From contig NZ_JAUKWQ010000001.1 in NCBI RefSeq assembly GCF_030504645.1, forward strand, positions 1,178,001 through 1,242,000: 64,000 nucleotides of DNA, read 5' to 3'. Of this stretch, positions 18,813 to 28,127 are shown piece by piece. The DNA comes from Rhizobium oryzicola. Lineage in GTDB: Bacteria > Pseudomonadota > Alphaproteobacteria > Rhizobiales > Rhizobiaceae. Each line of letters begins with the position of its first letter. The first letter of the stretch is position 1. Below the pieces are notes generated by a model. The model was not told the origin of the DNA and did no database searches. It worked only from the letters and a program-made list of their open reading frames with translations. The position numbers and the translations under genes were made by a program.

Positions 18813-21540
18813 TGGGGGTGTCTTTCGAATCGGCGGGGCTGTGTGTGCCGTTTTTCTGCACCAGAATGCGTTGGTAGAACAGGCCGATTCCGATCAAAAC
18901 CGCCCCGAGGCCAATGAAAGACAGGGCTCGCAGGATACCTTCCAGATTGGCCATGTCGATCAGGAACACCTTCAGCACCGTCAGCACGACTAGGCCCGCC
19001 GAAGCGAGCCGCAGGCTGCGCGCATCGAGCCTCGATCCGACCGCGAGCAGGGCAACACCGATCACCAGCCAGACGACGGAATAGCTATACGTTTCGCCTT
19101 GGAGGAAACCCTTCCAGCTGGCGATATCATTGCCCTGCCAGGCCCAGCGCACGCTGAGCGTGGCCCAAAGGAAGCCGAGAAGGGCAGCCGTCAGTGCCAG
19201 CATGATCACGTAAGGTAAGGGCCTCTTGTCGCGGGCATAATAGGCAAGGCCTGCATAGGCGAGCGCAGGCAAGAGATAGCCGGGCAGAAGCAGATTGACG
19301 ACCGGCAGGGTGCCGATGCTCTCGCCGGTGAAGTACGGGTTGAGACCGAAGACATGCAATGAGAGCACATTGATCGTTGCCAGAATGCCCGCCAGCATCG
19401 AGCCATAACGGAAGGTCAGGCTCGGACTTCTGAGGTCGAGCGTCATCAATACGCCGGACAGGCCAATGGTCAGCAGTGTGTAGATCGACTGCTCGCCAAG
19501 CGTCGGCACCCGCGCGTCGAGCGTGCCGCCATTCATGCCGTGACGCACAAGAATGGCGACCGCCAGAAGCGACATGATCGCGGCCAGACCTTGAAGCGCA
19601 TTCAGGACGCGCAGTCCGCGCCAGTGTCTGAGCCTCCAGGCGGATGCAATAAGTAGCAGGGCCGGTACGCCATAGCCCGGCAGCAGGGCATTGAAGACCG
19701 GCGTTTTGCCGAGATGATCCGGCCCGACCAGCGACGGCTCCCAGCCGATCCGTGCCATGACGAAAAGCGCGGCGGCCACCATGGCCCAAGGCAGTCCGCG
19801 CCACGGCTGGCGCGCCGTTGCCAGCACATAGGCAAAGCCGAGAACGGGCACGAGGATTGTGGTGGTGAGCCCGTTGGTCAGCGCATGCAGGGCAAAGGTG
19901 AATGCACCGAAAGAGCCGACGAGCAGAAGATCGCGGGTAAGGTCATCCTCGGCTGAGCGAATGATACGTATCGCCCCGAACAGCAACGCTCCACCGAGAA
20001 GGATGCCATAGGCGCCATGCGCCCAGTCGCGTGCCAGGATGCCGTCGCTCAGGAAGCTGATGGTGGCAAGCCCTATCGGTATGGCCGCGGCAAGAACCGC
20101 CCAGAAGGCAGCAAAGTCCGGTGCCGTCTGATGTCGGCGGCGGATCGCCATCAACCCGCATAAGGCGAAGATCGCGCCCAGGATCAGCAGGGCGAGTGAG
20201 TCCGGCGTCAGCAGACCCATCAAGCGGGTGGCGGGCTTGGCTTGCGGGTTGGTGATGGGGGAGAGGTCGGAGAGATCGGTGGAGGCCAACATCAGCGCTC
20301 CGATGATGGCCGTCACACTCGCTGCGACTGCGGCAAGACCTGCATGGAGACGCCCGCTTCCAAGCGCGGCCAGTGCGCCGGTGACGGCGACGAAGGCAAG
20401 AATAGGCGAGGAATAGCTTGGCGTTTCAAGCGCCAGAAGCAGAAGCATTGGCAGGCTTGCCGCCAGGCTGACGCTGATTGTCATTCCCAGTGGCGGCTGG
20501 GCAAACAGCCTCAGTATTCTTCTGGCGGGGGGTATGGCCTCAATCTCGGCGGTTTCAGCCACTGTTGCTTCGAATACGGCCCCCGGCCAGATGAAGTGCG
20601 TTCCGGCAATCATCACCAGCAGCGCAAAGGCAAGCGGCATAGGATCGACGATTGATACACTGACCATATAGGCCATGCACCAGAACCCGAGCCCCAGATT
20701 GGCGAGCACTGGCAGTGTCAGCCAGCGGCGCAGGCGTGCCGCCGCGTTGCTGGCGAGCCAGACGATGCCGAGAAAGCCGAAGAGAACCGACACATTCGGT
20801 GATGTGGACGATACCAACAGAGGCGCGATAAGAGATCCCGCCAGCCCCACACCCGCCAATGCCTGCCCATGCAGCAGGGAGAGGCCAAGCGTCGCGAGGG
20901 AAACCAGCGCCAGCAGGATGAAAGCCGGGGTCGCACCGATAAAACCGTAGAAGCCATGCGCGGCATAGATGGTGGCAAGCAGCGTCACCGAGGCCGCGGC
21001 CGTCAGCACGCCGGGGATCATGGCATTGGAATAGGCCTCCGGCAGCTTCAGCAAAAGACCGCGCCGCAAAAGCTCGCCACCGCCCGCCAGGGCCAGACCG
21101 AACAGGGTCGCCAGCACCAGTCGAGCACCCGGCCCCAGCAGGCCGCTTTCGATCGAATAGCGGACGAGGAAGACGCCACCAAGCGCCAGAGCCAGACCGC
21201 CGACCCAGACGGCCCAGCGCGCACCAAACAGGCTTTCGAAGCTTTCGCGCGGCTGCGCGGCCTGGGGAGTGGGGGCAGGCGACTGATCCTCGTGGATCTC
21301 CCTTGCCGCGGCCTCGATGGCCTCGGCCACGGGCTCTGCCTTGGTTTCCGTGACATCCGGCGTATCAACCGTGATGGCTGGTTCTGGCGCAGTTTCTTCC
21401 GCCAACACAGTCGTCGGCACCGTCGATGAACGTTCACGCAGAACCTTGACCTCATCCTCCAACTGATTGACGCGATTCACCAGTTTCCGGTGCCAGATGA
21501 TCTGGGCGAGCACCAGAACGAGAACGAGGATTTCGATCAT
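18805..21540 (-). CDS. DUF2339 polytopic membrane protein
   Basis: Large integral membrane protein of 911 residues, unknown function. An N-terminal membrane helix (about 1-15) is followed by a short coiled coil (LVNRVNQLEDEVKVLRER) and an acidic, proline-rich linker to about residue 115. From there to about 900 it is nearly continuous hydrophobic helix. I place the start at the ATG at 21540 because AAGGAG lies 5 nt upstream; an in-frame GTG at 21546 overlaps that site. It probably heads a DUF2339-HD-MOSC transcript. Confidence 0.85.
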   Translation of the reverse strand: MIEILVLVLVLAQIIWHRKLVNRVNQLEDEVKVLRERSSTVPTTVLAEETAPEPAITVDTPDVTETKAEPVAEAIEAAAREIHEDQSPAPTPQAAQPRESFESLFGARWAVWVGGLALALGGVFLVRYSIESGLLGPGARLVLATLFGLALAGGGELLRRGLLLKLPEAYSNAMIPGVLTAAASVTLLATIYAAHGFYGFIGATPAFILLALVSLATLGLSLLHGQALAGVGLAGSLIAPLLVSSTSPNVSVLFGFLGIVWLASNAAARLRRWLTLPVLANLGLGFWCMAYMVSVSIVDPMPLAFALLVMIAGTHFIWPGAVFEATVAETAEIEAIPPARRILRLFAQPPLGMTISVSLAASLPMLLLLALETPSYSSPILAFVAVTGALAALGSGRLHAGLAAVAASVTAIIGALMLASTDLSDLSPITNPQAKPATRLMGLLTPDSLALLILGAIFALCGLMAIRRRHQTAPDFAAFWAVLAAAIPIGLATISFLSDGILARDWAHGAYGILLGGALLFGAIRIIRSAEDDLTRDLLLVGSFGAFTFALHALTNGLTTTILVPVLGFAYVLATARQPWRGLPWAMVAAALFVMARIGWEPSLVGPDHLGKTPVFNALLPGYGVPALLLIASAWRLRHWRGLRVLNALQGLAAIMSLLAVAILVRHGMNGGTLDARVPTLGEQSIYTLLTIGLSGVLMTLDLRSPSLTFRYGSMLAGILATINVLSLHVFGLNPYFTGESIGTLPVVNLLLPGYLLPALAYAGLAYYARDKRPLPYVIMLALTAALLGFLWATLSVRWAWQGNDIASWKGFLQGETYSYSVVWLVIGVALLAVGSRLDARSLRLASAGLVVLTVLKVFLIDMANLEGILRALSFIGLGAVLIGIGLFYQRILVQKNGTHSPADSKDTPNA

Positions 21541-21581
21541 GGGCACTCCTTGCGACCGATGAGGGGAGGAAGGAACAAAGG

Positions 21582-21851
21582 CTAGGGTGAGGACCCAATC
21601 ATATTATTGAAATGGCGCGATGAACGGCCATGATATGCGAGGAGCAGCGCGCACGGACGGGTTTTAGACCCATTCAAGTGCTTCGACAAAGCAGATCGCA
21701 GCCGTTCGCGCGTCCTTTGGATGTGGTCGATCCGGCGAGCTACATCGTTGAAAAGCTCGCCGATGCAAAAGCATCGCCTCCGTTTTTCGCCTTGTATCTC
21801 ATCCGGATCGCCTCACACTATTTCAACAAGATGATTGAGTCCTCACCCTAG
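21582..21851. mobile_element. MITE-like element with 32-bp terminal inverted repeats
   Basis: A 270-bp element bounded by inverted repeats at 21582-21613 and 21820-21851 that match at 29 of 32 positions. The ends start CTAGGGTGAGGAC on each side. If CTAG is read as a 4-bp target duplication, this fits IS5-type insertion (YTAR targets), leaving inner repeats starting GGGTGAGGAC. The inside has no full transposase; an open frame of 73 codons on the plus strand (21630-21851) looks like passive sequence. It is therefore probably a non-autonomous derivative of an insertion sequence. The parent element is not in the window. Confidence 0.75.
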
Positions 21852-21894
21852 AGCTTACACCAACCAGACCCTACAGGAACCGGCTGGAACAAGA

Positions 21895-22788
21895 TTAATC
21901 CGGTTTGGGGCCTTCTTGGGGCCCTTTCGGCGCGGGCTTTGGCGGCGCAGCATCGCCCGCCTGATGGTAGGTCATCTGGGGGTAGGGGATGTGGAGGCCG
22001 TTGCGGGAGAGAGCCGTCTTGGCAGCCTTGGTCAGGTCGCGGGTCGTCGCCCACCACACATCGCTGCGGGCCCAGAAACGCAGTGTGAGATTGACGGAAC
22101 TGGCGGCAAGTTCCGCCACAAAAACCGTCGGCGCCGGATTCTGCATCACGCGCTCATCGGCCTTGGCGAGATCCAGCAGCACCTTTTCGGCCGTCTCGAT
22201 ATCATCTGTGTAATCGATGCCGATGGTCAGGTCATACATGCGCGTCGGCAACCGGCTGTAATTGGTAATCGGCACGTTCCACAGCGTGGAATTGGGCGCC
22301 ATGCGATAGATGCCGTCACCGGTTTTCAGTTCCGTCGCAAACAGGCCGATGTCCAGCACCGTGCCGCTGACATTGCCCGCATCGATATATTCCCCCACCC
22401 GGAACGGCCGCAGCACCAGCAGCATGATGCCGGCTGCGATATTCTGCAGCGTGCCTTGCAGTGCCAGGCCAATTGCCAGACCGGCGGCGCCAAGAGCCGC
22501 CAGAATGGAGGCCGTCTGTACGCCGAACTGGCCGAGCACCATGACGACGACGATCACCATCACCGCATAGCGAATGACATTGGCGAGAAACTGCGCCAGC
22601 GTGATGTCGATGCCGTGGATCTTGTTCAGGCCTTCGCGGGACCAGCGGCTGAGCAGGCCGGAGAGCAGCCAGCCGGCGATGAAGATGATGATCGCGCCGA
22701 TGACCGAGAAGGAATATTGCACCGCCAGTGCGCTGAGCTGCGCGAGCGCTGCGCGCGAAGCGATGACAAATTGCGAAGCCTGATCCAT
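21895..22788 (-). CDS. small-conductance mechanosensitive channel (MscS family)
   Basis: Tension-gated inner-membrane channel of 297 residues that releases solutes on osmotic downshock. Three transmembrane segments lie in the first 130 residues. The glycine/alanine-rich pore helix (ILAALGAAGLAIGLALQG) and the following NIAAGIMLLVLRPFRVGEYI are typical of MscS, then a beta domain and alpha/beta cytoplasmic cage. The last 25 residues are proline/lysine-rich. It lies just downstream of the phosphatase gene with a 37-bp gap. Confidence 0.94.
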   Translation of the reverse strand: MDQASQFVIASRAALAQLSALAVQYSFSVIGAIIIFIAGWLLSGLLSRWSREGLNKIHGIDITLAQFLANVIRYAVMVIVVVMVLGQFGVQTASILAALGAAGLAIGLALQGTLQNIAAGIMLLVLRPFRVGEYIDAGNVSGTVLDIGLFATELKTGDGIYRMAPNSTLWNVPITNYSRLPTRMYDLTIGIDYTDDIETAEKVLLDLAKADERVMQNPAPTVFVAELAASSVNLTLRFWARSDVWWATTRDLTKAAKTALSRNGLHIPYPQMTYHQAGDAAPPKPAPKGPQEGPKPD

Positions 22789-22825
22789 GAAAATGCTCTC
22801 TGCTGACGTCGTCAGGCTAAAGTGG

Positions 22826-23395
22826 TCAAGGCGCGGCGGCGGTCAAGCCTTCCGTTGGCGCTTCGGTCATGACCGGAGCGGTGGGCAGCGGCAGGACGAA
22901 GGAGGCCCGGCCATCGGTTTCCGCCCCGCGCCCGATGGATTTGATCGCCGCCACCAGCCGGCCCCCCCGCCCAAGTGCCCGGTCGCCGATCTCGATCATG
23001 CGGCTGTTGGGCGTTGCATGCGGCGCCACCTGCCGGAGGCGCGCGGCAACCGCAAAGTCATCCTCGTCGGGGTGAAGCGCCAGTGAAGCAATCACCGCCG
23101 CAGCGGGGGACCGGGACACACCCATCCAGCAATGAATGATCAGCGGTGCCGTCTGGTCCCAGTTCTTTGCAAAGTCGATGAGCCGCTCCACATGCGCTTC
23201 ACTCGGCGCGATCAGGTCACCGGTGCCGGCAAAGGTAATGTCGTTCATGGCAAGCTTCAGGTGCCGCTCGGCCCTGATGACCGCTGGACGGTGAAAGTCC
23301 TGCTTCTCCGCCATCAGGCTCACCATCTCACGTGCACCGTAGCGCACGGCCAGTTCCGCAATCTTTTCCAGCGGGCAGACGATAATCGCGCTCAT
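22826..23395 (-). CDS. protein tyrosine phosphatase-like protein
   Basis: Predicted cysteine phosphatase of 189 residues. The PTP loop is HCWMGVSRS (CX5R, about residues 89-97), so catalytic Cys and Arg are present. Substrate unknown; small bacterial members dephosphorylate proteins or other phosphoesters. The final 30 residues are alanine/proline-rich. Its ATG overlaps the stop of the HD gene by 4 bp (ATGA), so the ygfZ-like, HD and phosphatase genes form one translationally coupled unit. Confidence 0.87.
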   Translation of the reverse strand: MSAIIVCPLEKIAELAVRYGAREMVSLMAEKQDFHRPAVIRAERHLKLAMNDITFAGTGDLIAPSEAHVERLIDFAKNWDQTAPLIIHCWMGVSRSPAAAVIASLALHPDEDDFAVAARLRQVAPHATPNSRMIEIGDRALGRGGRLVAAIKSIGRGAETDGRASFVLPLPTAPVMTEAPTEGLTAAAP

Positions 23396-24027
23396 GGCTT
23401 GCTGCCTGTCTTCGTGGCTCGACTATGACCGCGTGCGACCTCCAGGGCGTCGAAGCGCTCCAGGAACAGACGTTGCGCCTCCAGCGCCGGCAGTGGATCG
23501 ATCAGGATCATGTCGCGGGTGATGCCACGCGGCAGCCCGAAGAATTTGCGTGCCTCTTCCGCCGAAAAACCGGCAAGTTCCGTTGCTTCGAAAAAGGCTG
23601 AGATCGTATCGGCCTTCTTGATGAGAACCTTGAGTTCTCGGGTTGGATGCGGCGCAAGCCCGAAGCGCAGATGCACGGCAGCTTCCAGCCGCTTCTCGAC
23701 ACTTTTGTAGCCGCCACCGACGACAGCCTTGAAAGGCGAAATCATGTCGCCGACCACATATTCCGGTGCGTCATGCAGCAGCGTCATCATGAGGTCATCG
23801 GCGGAAGCCGAAGGATTGCAGCGGCGAAAGATCTCTTCCACCACAAGCGAATGCTGCGCGACGGAGAAGGCATGGTCACCCTTGGTCTGCCCGTTCCAGC
23901 GGGCAACGCGCGCAAGCCCGTGCGCGATGTCGGAGATTTCCACATCGAGCGGCGAGGGATCGAGGAGATCAAGGCGGCGGCCGGACAGCATGCGCTGCCA
24001 GGCGCGTGCAGTAGCAGCGGACGTCAC
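23392..24027 (-). CDS. HD-domain hydrolase (YfbR-like nucleotidase)
   Basis: HD-superfamily hydrolase, 211 residues. Metal ligands are seen in FSVAQHSLVV, TLLHDAPEYVVGD and KKADTISAFFEA; the HD-APEY spacing resembles the YfbR group of 5-prime deoxyribonucleotidases. It overlaps the upstream ygfZ-like gene and the downstream phosphatase gene by 4 bp each (ATGA at both joints). Exact nucleotide substrate is inference. Confidence 0.85.
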   Translation of the reverse strand: MTSAATARAWQRMLSGRRLDLLDPSPLDVEISDIAHGLARVARWNGQTKGDHAFSVAQHSLVVEEIFRRCNPSASADDLMMTLLHDAPEYVVGDMISPFKAVVGGGYKSVEKRLEAAVHLRFGLAPHPTRELKVLIKKADTISAFFEATELAGFSAEEARKFFGLPRGITRDMILIDPLPALEAQRLFLERFDALEVARGHSRATKTGSKP

Positions 24028-24866
24028 GTTTCCGCCTCTTGTGCATCCGTCAGAAACTGCAGCCCAGTCCAGGCGGGCAGCGTCAGCTGCACCTCGACGT
24101 CACCGGCGCTGATCGCAAGGCCATGGGCGACCGCATCACCCACGCGGTCGATGCGCACGATCGCCAGCGCCCTATTTTCCATGACAGTTCCAAGCGTGCC
24201 GAGCGGCTTGCCACCTGCGACGATCTCCGTACCGGAAGCGGGAAGCGGCTGGTTTGCGCTCACCTGCACGACACGTCGGCGCGCGGTGCCGCGATGCTGC
24301 ATGCGGGAAACCACCTCTTGGCCGACATAACATCCCTTGCGGAACGAAAGTCCGCCATCCAGATCAAGCAGGACATCGTGCGGAAAGGCATCCTGAGGCG
24401 CGAAATCCTTGCCCGAAATGGCGAGGCCCGCTTCGATGCGCAGAAGGTCATAAGCACTTTCCGCGTCCTGCCCGTGCAGGCCCGGCTGGCGCTTCAGCAA
24501 AATTCCGGCCTTGCCGAAGGCGGCATCGACAATGCCCTCTGCCGCTGCCGCCTCATCGCCCCAGGCGACGGTGACACCTTCCGTGCCGGGCGTGATGTCC
24601 ACCTTGGCGCGCAACTTGTACATGGCAAGGCGTCGCAGAAGGGCGTCGCGCTGGCCGTGGTCGACTTCCAGCACAAAACCGTCTTCCGTGCGCGCAATCA
24701 GGAAATCGAAGAGAATTTTCCCCTGTGGCGTCAGCAAGGCACCCGGGCGGTATTCGCCGGCAGGCAGACCCTCGACATCCGTGGTGATGATGCCGTGCAG
24801 GAAGTCTTGCGCATCCGGTCCGGTCAGGTTGATGTGGCTTCGATGGGGCAGTGAGGCAGCAGGCAT
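24024..24866 (-). CDS. ygfZ: folate-binding protein YgfZ
   Basis: Tetrahydrofolate-dependent protein that supports repair and assembly of certain Fe-S enzymes. The 280-residue product has a GcvT-like fold and the defining motif KGCYVGQEV (about 181-189), with the conserved cysteine present. It is the first gene of an ATGA-coupled operon with the HD hydrolase and the tyrosine phosphatase-like gene, and is divergent from nothing close by: the next gene upstream is a further minus-strand gene 62 bp away. Confidence 0.93.
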   Translation of the reverse strand: MPAASLPHRSHINLTGPDAQDFLHGIITTDVEGLPAGEYRPGALLTPQGKILFDFLIARTEDGFVLEVDHGQRDALLRRLAMYKLRAKVDITPGTEGVTVAWGDEAAAAEGIVDAAFGKAGILLKRQPGLHGQDAESAYDLLRIEAGLAISGKDFAPQDAFPHDVLLDLDGGLSFRKGCYVGQEVVSRMQHRGTARRRVVQVSANQPLPASGTEIVAGGKPLGTLGTVMENRALAIVRIDRVGDAVAHGLAISAGDVEVQLTLPAWTGLQFLTDAQEAET

Positions 24867-24928
24867 GGCAGGAATCCGTTCTATTGCGGCAGAGATAGGC
24901 CGCAGGCGCGATTCAAGCTACAGATTTA

Positions 24929-25609
24929 TCAATCGCCGCTGGCGAAATATTTCCAGTGGCCGTCGGGCGCGATGCCGAGACGATAGAAATTATAGCCGCC
25001 GGCCTCCTGCATGCCCAGCAGATCACCTGCTGTCACGATGCGCAGCAGCTCCACCTTTTCCGGTGCCGTCAGCGTATCGAGCGGTTTGCCGACGAAGTAC
25101 GGCCAAACATAAGCCTCATCGGGCGTACCGATGCCGACATGCGCCGCACCTGTCTGCAGAACATCCAGCATGATTGCCAGGATTTCGAGGCCGTCCGGAT
25201 CGCCCGAAAAGCTCTTGATCAGTTCCAGCTGGTCGCCATCCTGGGCGCTGAGAATCTCCGCCGAGTTCGGACCGCTGCCAAACAGCGGACGCAGGCGCTC
25301 CAGATCACCGGAGGCAGCAGCCTCGACGATGGCCGCGCGCGTCTTGCGAACGGCTTCCGGCAGCTTGTTGATGTCGTGAATGATTTCGTTGGCCTGGCCT
25401 TCTGCCTGCGGCTTGGCGGGGGAAGCCGCATTGGGCTGCGGCGCTGCAGGCGCTGCCGGTGCGGACTGGCTGTCGGAAGCCGCCGGCTGAATGGCCGTAT
25501 CGGACAGCGCAAAAGCCGGAGACGCAAAGCCATTGGTAGCGGAGATGAGGAGGGCGGCAGCGGCAATCCGCGCAATGGTCTGGCGAGATCTCGCCTGCGC
25601 AACGGTCAT
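24929..25609 (-). CDS. exported hypothetical protein
   Basis: Protein of 226 residues, function unknown. It has an N-terminal signal-like segment (IARIAAAALLISATNGFASPAFAL), then an alanine/proline/glutamine-rich spacer (about 40-75) and a compact C-terminal domain (about 80-226) with repeated LERLRPLFGSG, FSGDPDGLEILAIML and YNFYRLGIAPDGHWKYF segments. The look is that of a periplasmic protein conserved in rhizobia. GAGGTGCCAAG precedes the ATG. Confidence 0.72.
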   Translation of the reverse strand: MTVAQARSRQTIARIAAAALLISATNGFASPAFALSDTAIQPAASDSQSAPAAPAAPQPNAASPAKPQAEGQANEIIHDINKLPEAVRKTRAAIVEAAASGDLERLRPLFGSGPNSAEILSAQDGDQLELIKSFSGDPDGLEILAIMLDVLQTGAAHVGIGTPDEAYVWPYFVGKPLDTLTAPEKVELLRIVTAGDLLGMQEAGGYNFYRLGIAPDGHWKYFASGD

Positions 25610-25639
25610 CTTGGCACCTCTGCTGCTCTTGCTAATGGC

Positions 25640-25897
25640 TTACTGGATTCTGCGATCCGGAGAGAATTCACCGGCGAGCATACGCTCTTTCAGCGATTCG
25701 AGCATCGCCTCTGCACCAGCTTCGCCGTGAAGACGGATGGTTTCGCGCATGGCCAGGGCGATCGCCGCATCGGCGATAATTTCCGGTTCGATGCCGTCTG
25801 CACGACCATCGGCCCAGGCTTCGTTCTGGTATTCGAGCGCCGCCTGCATCTTCTCGTGCACAATCATGTCATCGATGTCGTTGCGGGCAATCTGCAT
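25640..25897 (-). CDS. small conserved hypothetical protein
   Basis: Cytoplasmic protein of 85 residues, acidic and predicted all-helical; no domain recognised. The body (ALEYQNEAWADGRADGIE, then ADAAIALAMRETIRL) has no membrane segment or catalytic motif. AGAGGAATACAG precedes the ATG at 25897. It ends 30 bp before the start of the exported protein gene, so the two are probably cotranscribed. Confidence 0.7.
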   Translation of the reverse strand: MQIARNDIDDMIVHEKMQAALEYQNEAWADGRADGIEPEIIADAAIALAMRETIRLHGEAGAEAMLESLKERMLAGEFSPDRRIQ

Positions 25898-26003
25898 CTG
25901 TATTCCTCTTTCAAGGTGTGTCTGTTCTTACTGACACGTTAACAACACTAGCAGCCTTTTATCAAAACGACACGCCCGGAAGGTGAAAGAGGTAAATAAA
26001 TAC

Positions 26004-26432
26004 CTAATTTCCGTAGCGTGCGGCGATTTCCGCTGCCAGTGTTGCACCTTCGGCACGGTAGCGTTCCTCGGCCAGTCGGGCCGCCGGGGTGCAGGTGGTG
26101 TGCACTGCGGCGAAGGAGCGGTATCCGCGGTTGAAGGATGCGGTCAGGCGCTCCCGTCGTGAAGGCTCGTTTGCCGTTTCCGTGTCGAGAAGCTTTTGCA
26201 TCGTGGCGCGCCAGTCACTGCCCGGCGCGCCACAAAGCGTCCGGAGGTAATGCACCGAGCCCAGGATTTCCGCAAGACGAATGAGCTGCTGATCATAGGG
26301 CGCTGCTTTGTCTTGGTTAACCGGCGCGGTTTGCTGGGCTTGTGGCTGCTCCTTTTTCTGTTGGGCCAGGGCAAAACCCGGGGCAAGCAGCAGGCCAAGA
26401 AGAGAAATGGTGGTGACTGTTCGGCGAATCAT
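26004..26432 (-). CDS. TIGR02301 family exported protein
   Basis: Small periplasmic protein of 142 residues with a signal peptide ([20 protein letters not shown], cleavage near ALAQ) and a glutamine-rich linker. The mature domain has the pattern LAEILGSVHYLRTLCG and a second cysteine in HTTCTPA, matching the alphaproteobacterial TIGR02301 family; function unknown. The ATG at 26432 overlaps the upstream Nudix stop by 4 bp, so translation is coupled. Confidence 0.82.
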   Translation of the reverse strand: MIRRTVTTISLLGLLLAPGFALAQQKKEQPQAQQTAPVNQDKAAPYDQQLIRLAEILGSVHYLRTLCGAPGSDWRATMQKLLDTETANEPSRRERLTASFNRGYRSFAAVHTTCTPAARLAEERYRAEGATLAAEIAARYGN

Positions 26433-26866
26433 GCCGTTATTCCTCTCGCCTGCATCCGTGCCTCCAGCCGCTCCGCGCATTCCAGAACGCTTGCCGGAAC
26501 CGGCAGCCGGCGAATCTCCTCCACCGAGTACCAGCCGGCATCCGCTGCATCATCGGCGGCGACGGCCTCTGTGGTGGCGTCGGACTGCACCAGAAAGACC
26601 GAGAGAAAAAAGTGGCTGGTGATCTCGCCCGCCTCGTTTTGCTGCTTCAGATCATAGGTCGCAAACAGTTCCGGCCCGTAGACGGCAATGCCCGTCTCTT
26701 CCTCAAATTCACGAACTGCCGTCTCCGCCGGTGTTTCTCCCGGCTCGCCCCGTCCGCCCGGAAAGGCAAAGAGATCGGCGGAAGGCGGATTGCGCCGTCG
26801 GATCAGAAGGAACCGGCCGTCCCGTTCGAGAATGGCGGAGGAAGCCGGAGAGGGGGTGTCATACAT
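26429..26866 (-). CDS. Nudix hydrolase
   Basis: Cytoplasmic hydrolase of 145 residues acting on a nucleoside diphosphate linked to another moiety. The Nudix box is complete: [20 protein letters not shown] followed by TGI, with the REFEEE acidic cluster for metal. The ATG at 26866 starts [20 protein letters not shown]; a longer in-frame reading to 27127 runs into the divergent ynfA-like gene and is not believed. Substrate cannot be told from the sequence. Confidence 0.9.
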   Translation of the reverse strand: MYDTPSPASSAILERDGRFLLIRRRNPPSADLFAFPGGRGEPGETPAETAVREFEEETGIAVYGPELFATYDLKQQNEAGEITSHFFLSVFLVQSDATTEAVAADDAADAGWYSVEEIRRLPVPASVLECAERLEARMQARGITA

Positions 26867-26951
26867 GGATGGGGCGTTCTTTCCGTTGCGGTTGGCCAAG
26901 ATAACGTGGCGCCACCCTTGCGCAAGATGTTGGAACCAGCATGTTGCAACC

Positions 26952-27278
26952 ATGAAAACATATATGCTCTTCGCCCTGGCCGCGCTTTTCGAAATCGCAG
27001 GCTGCTTTGCTTTCTGGGCATGGTGGCGGCTGGACAAGCCGAGCTGGTGGCTTTTCCCCGGCCTGCTGTCTCTGATAGCGTTCGCCGTCTGTCTTGCGCT
27101 GGTGGAAAGCGAAGCGGCAGGCCGCACCTTTGCAGCCTATGGCGGCATCTATGTGGCTGCTTCTATTGCCTGGCTTTATGCCGTCGAAGGCCGTGTGCCT
27201 GATCGCTGGGATGTGACAGGAGCAGCCATCTGCCTTGGCGGGTGCGCGATCATTCTATTTGGACCTCGCACGGGTTGA
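26952..27278 (+). CDS. YnfA/UPF0060 family membrane protein
   Basis: Small inner-membrane protein of 108 residues with four predicted transmembrane segments (about 2-22, 33-51, 61-80 and 88-105). It has the family patterns [12 protein letters not shown] and [13 protein letters not shown]. The family resembles one half of a drug/metabolite transporter; physiological substrate is unknown. It is divergent from the Nudix gene with an 85-bp shared upstream region, and followed by the SRAP gene 31 bp on. Confidence 0.9.
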   Translation: MKTYMLFALAALFEIAGCFAFWAWWRLDKPSWWLFPGLLSLIAFAVCLALVESEAAGRTFAAYGGIYVAASIAWLYAVEGRVPDRWDVTGAAICLGGCAIILFGPRTG

Positions 27279-27309
27279 CCGGGCCGGAGAGGGGTGAGAT
27301 CAAACAGCC

Positions 27310-28086
27310 ATGTGTGGACGTTACGCCCTGACCGCGACACCGGAAGATATTCTCGAATTCCTCAGCGTCATCCAGATCGATGATTTTCCGAAGCGCTACA
27401 ATATTGCACCAACGCAACCGATCCTGCTGATCATCGCTGGCGAGAAGGCCGCGCCCGGTAGCAACCTGCCGGAACGGCGCGCCATGCTGGCTCGCTGGGG
27501 CTTTTTGCCCGGCTGGGTGAAGGACCCGAAGGAATTTCCGCTGCTCATCAATGCTCGCGCCGAAACGGCGGTCGGCAAAGCATCCTTTCGGGCAGCCATG
27601 CGCCATCGTCGCGTTTTGATCCCGGCCTCTGGCTTCTACGAATGGCACCGACCGCCGAAGGACAAGGCCAAGGAAACCGGCGAAAAGTCACAGGCCTATT
27701 GGATCAGGCCAAAGCGCGGCGGCATCGTCGCCTTTGCGGGGCTGATGGAAACCTGGTCATCGGCTGATGGCTCCGAAATGGACACGGCTGCGATCCTCAC
27801 CACATCTGCCAATTCGATGATGTCGGCCATCCATGACCGGATGCCTGTTGTGATCGACCAGCAGGATTTCGAGCGTTGGCTGGATTGCAAGACGCAGGAA
27901 CCGCGCGACATCGAGGATCTGCTGAAGCCGGCGCAGGCGGATTTCTTCGAGGCCATCCCGGTCTCGGATCTCGTCAACAAGGTATCCAACATGGGACCGG
28001 ACCTGCAGGAACCGGTGAGCGTGGCGGTCAAGCCTGTCAAACCGACGCCGCCGTCTCCCGGCGACGATCAATTATCATTGTTTTGA
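27310..28086 (+). CDS. SOS response-associated peptidase (SRAP/HMCES-YedK family)
   Basis: DNA-protein crosslinking shield for abasic sites, 258 residues. The catalytic Cys2 sits right after the initiator Met (MCGRYALT), and the later core residues are seen in YNIAPTQP, INARAET, RVLIPASGFYEWH and IHDRMPVV. The terminal stretch is a proline-rich tail with a PIP-like ending (DDQLSLF). Family members trap abasic sites in single-stranded DNA through the N-terminal cysteine. Confidence 0.94.
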   Translation: MCGRYALTATPEDILEFLSVIQIDDFPKRYNIAPTQPILLIIAGEKAAPGSNLPERRAMLARWGFLPGWVKDPKEFPLLINARAETAVGKASFRAAMRHRRVLIPASGFYEWHRPPKDKAKETGEKSQAYWIRPKRGGIVAFAGLMETWSSADGSEMDTAAILTTSANSMMSAIHDRMPVVIDQQDFERWLDCKTQEPRDIEDLLKPAQADFFEAIPVSDLVNKVSNMGPDLQEPVSVAVKPVKPTPPSPGDDQLSLF

Positions 28087-28127
28087 GAGGCGGCGCTGGT
28101 ACCCCTGAAACCAGCGTAACCGGATCG

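Noticed and set aside
21630..21851. 73-codon open frame inside the MITE-like element
   Set aside because: Runs through the right terminal repeat and shows no transposase motif; treated as passive sequence.
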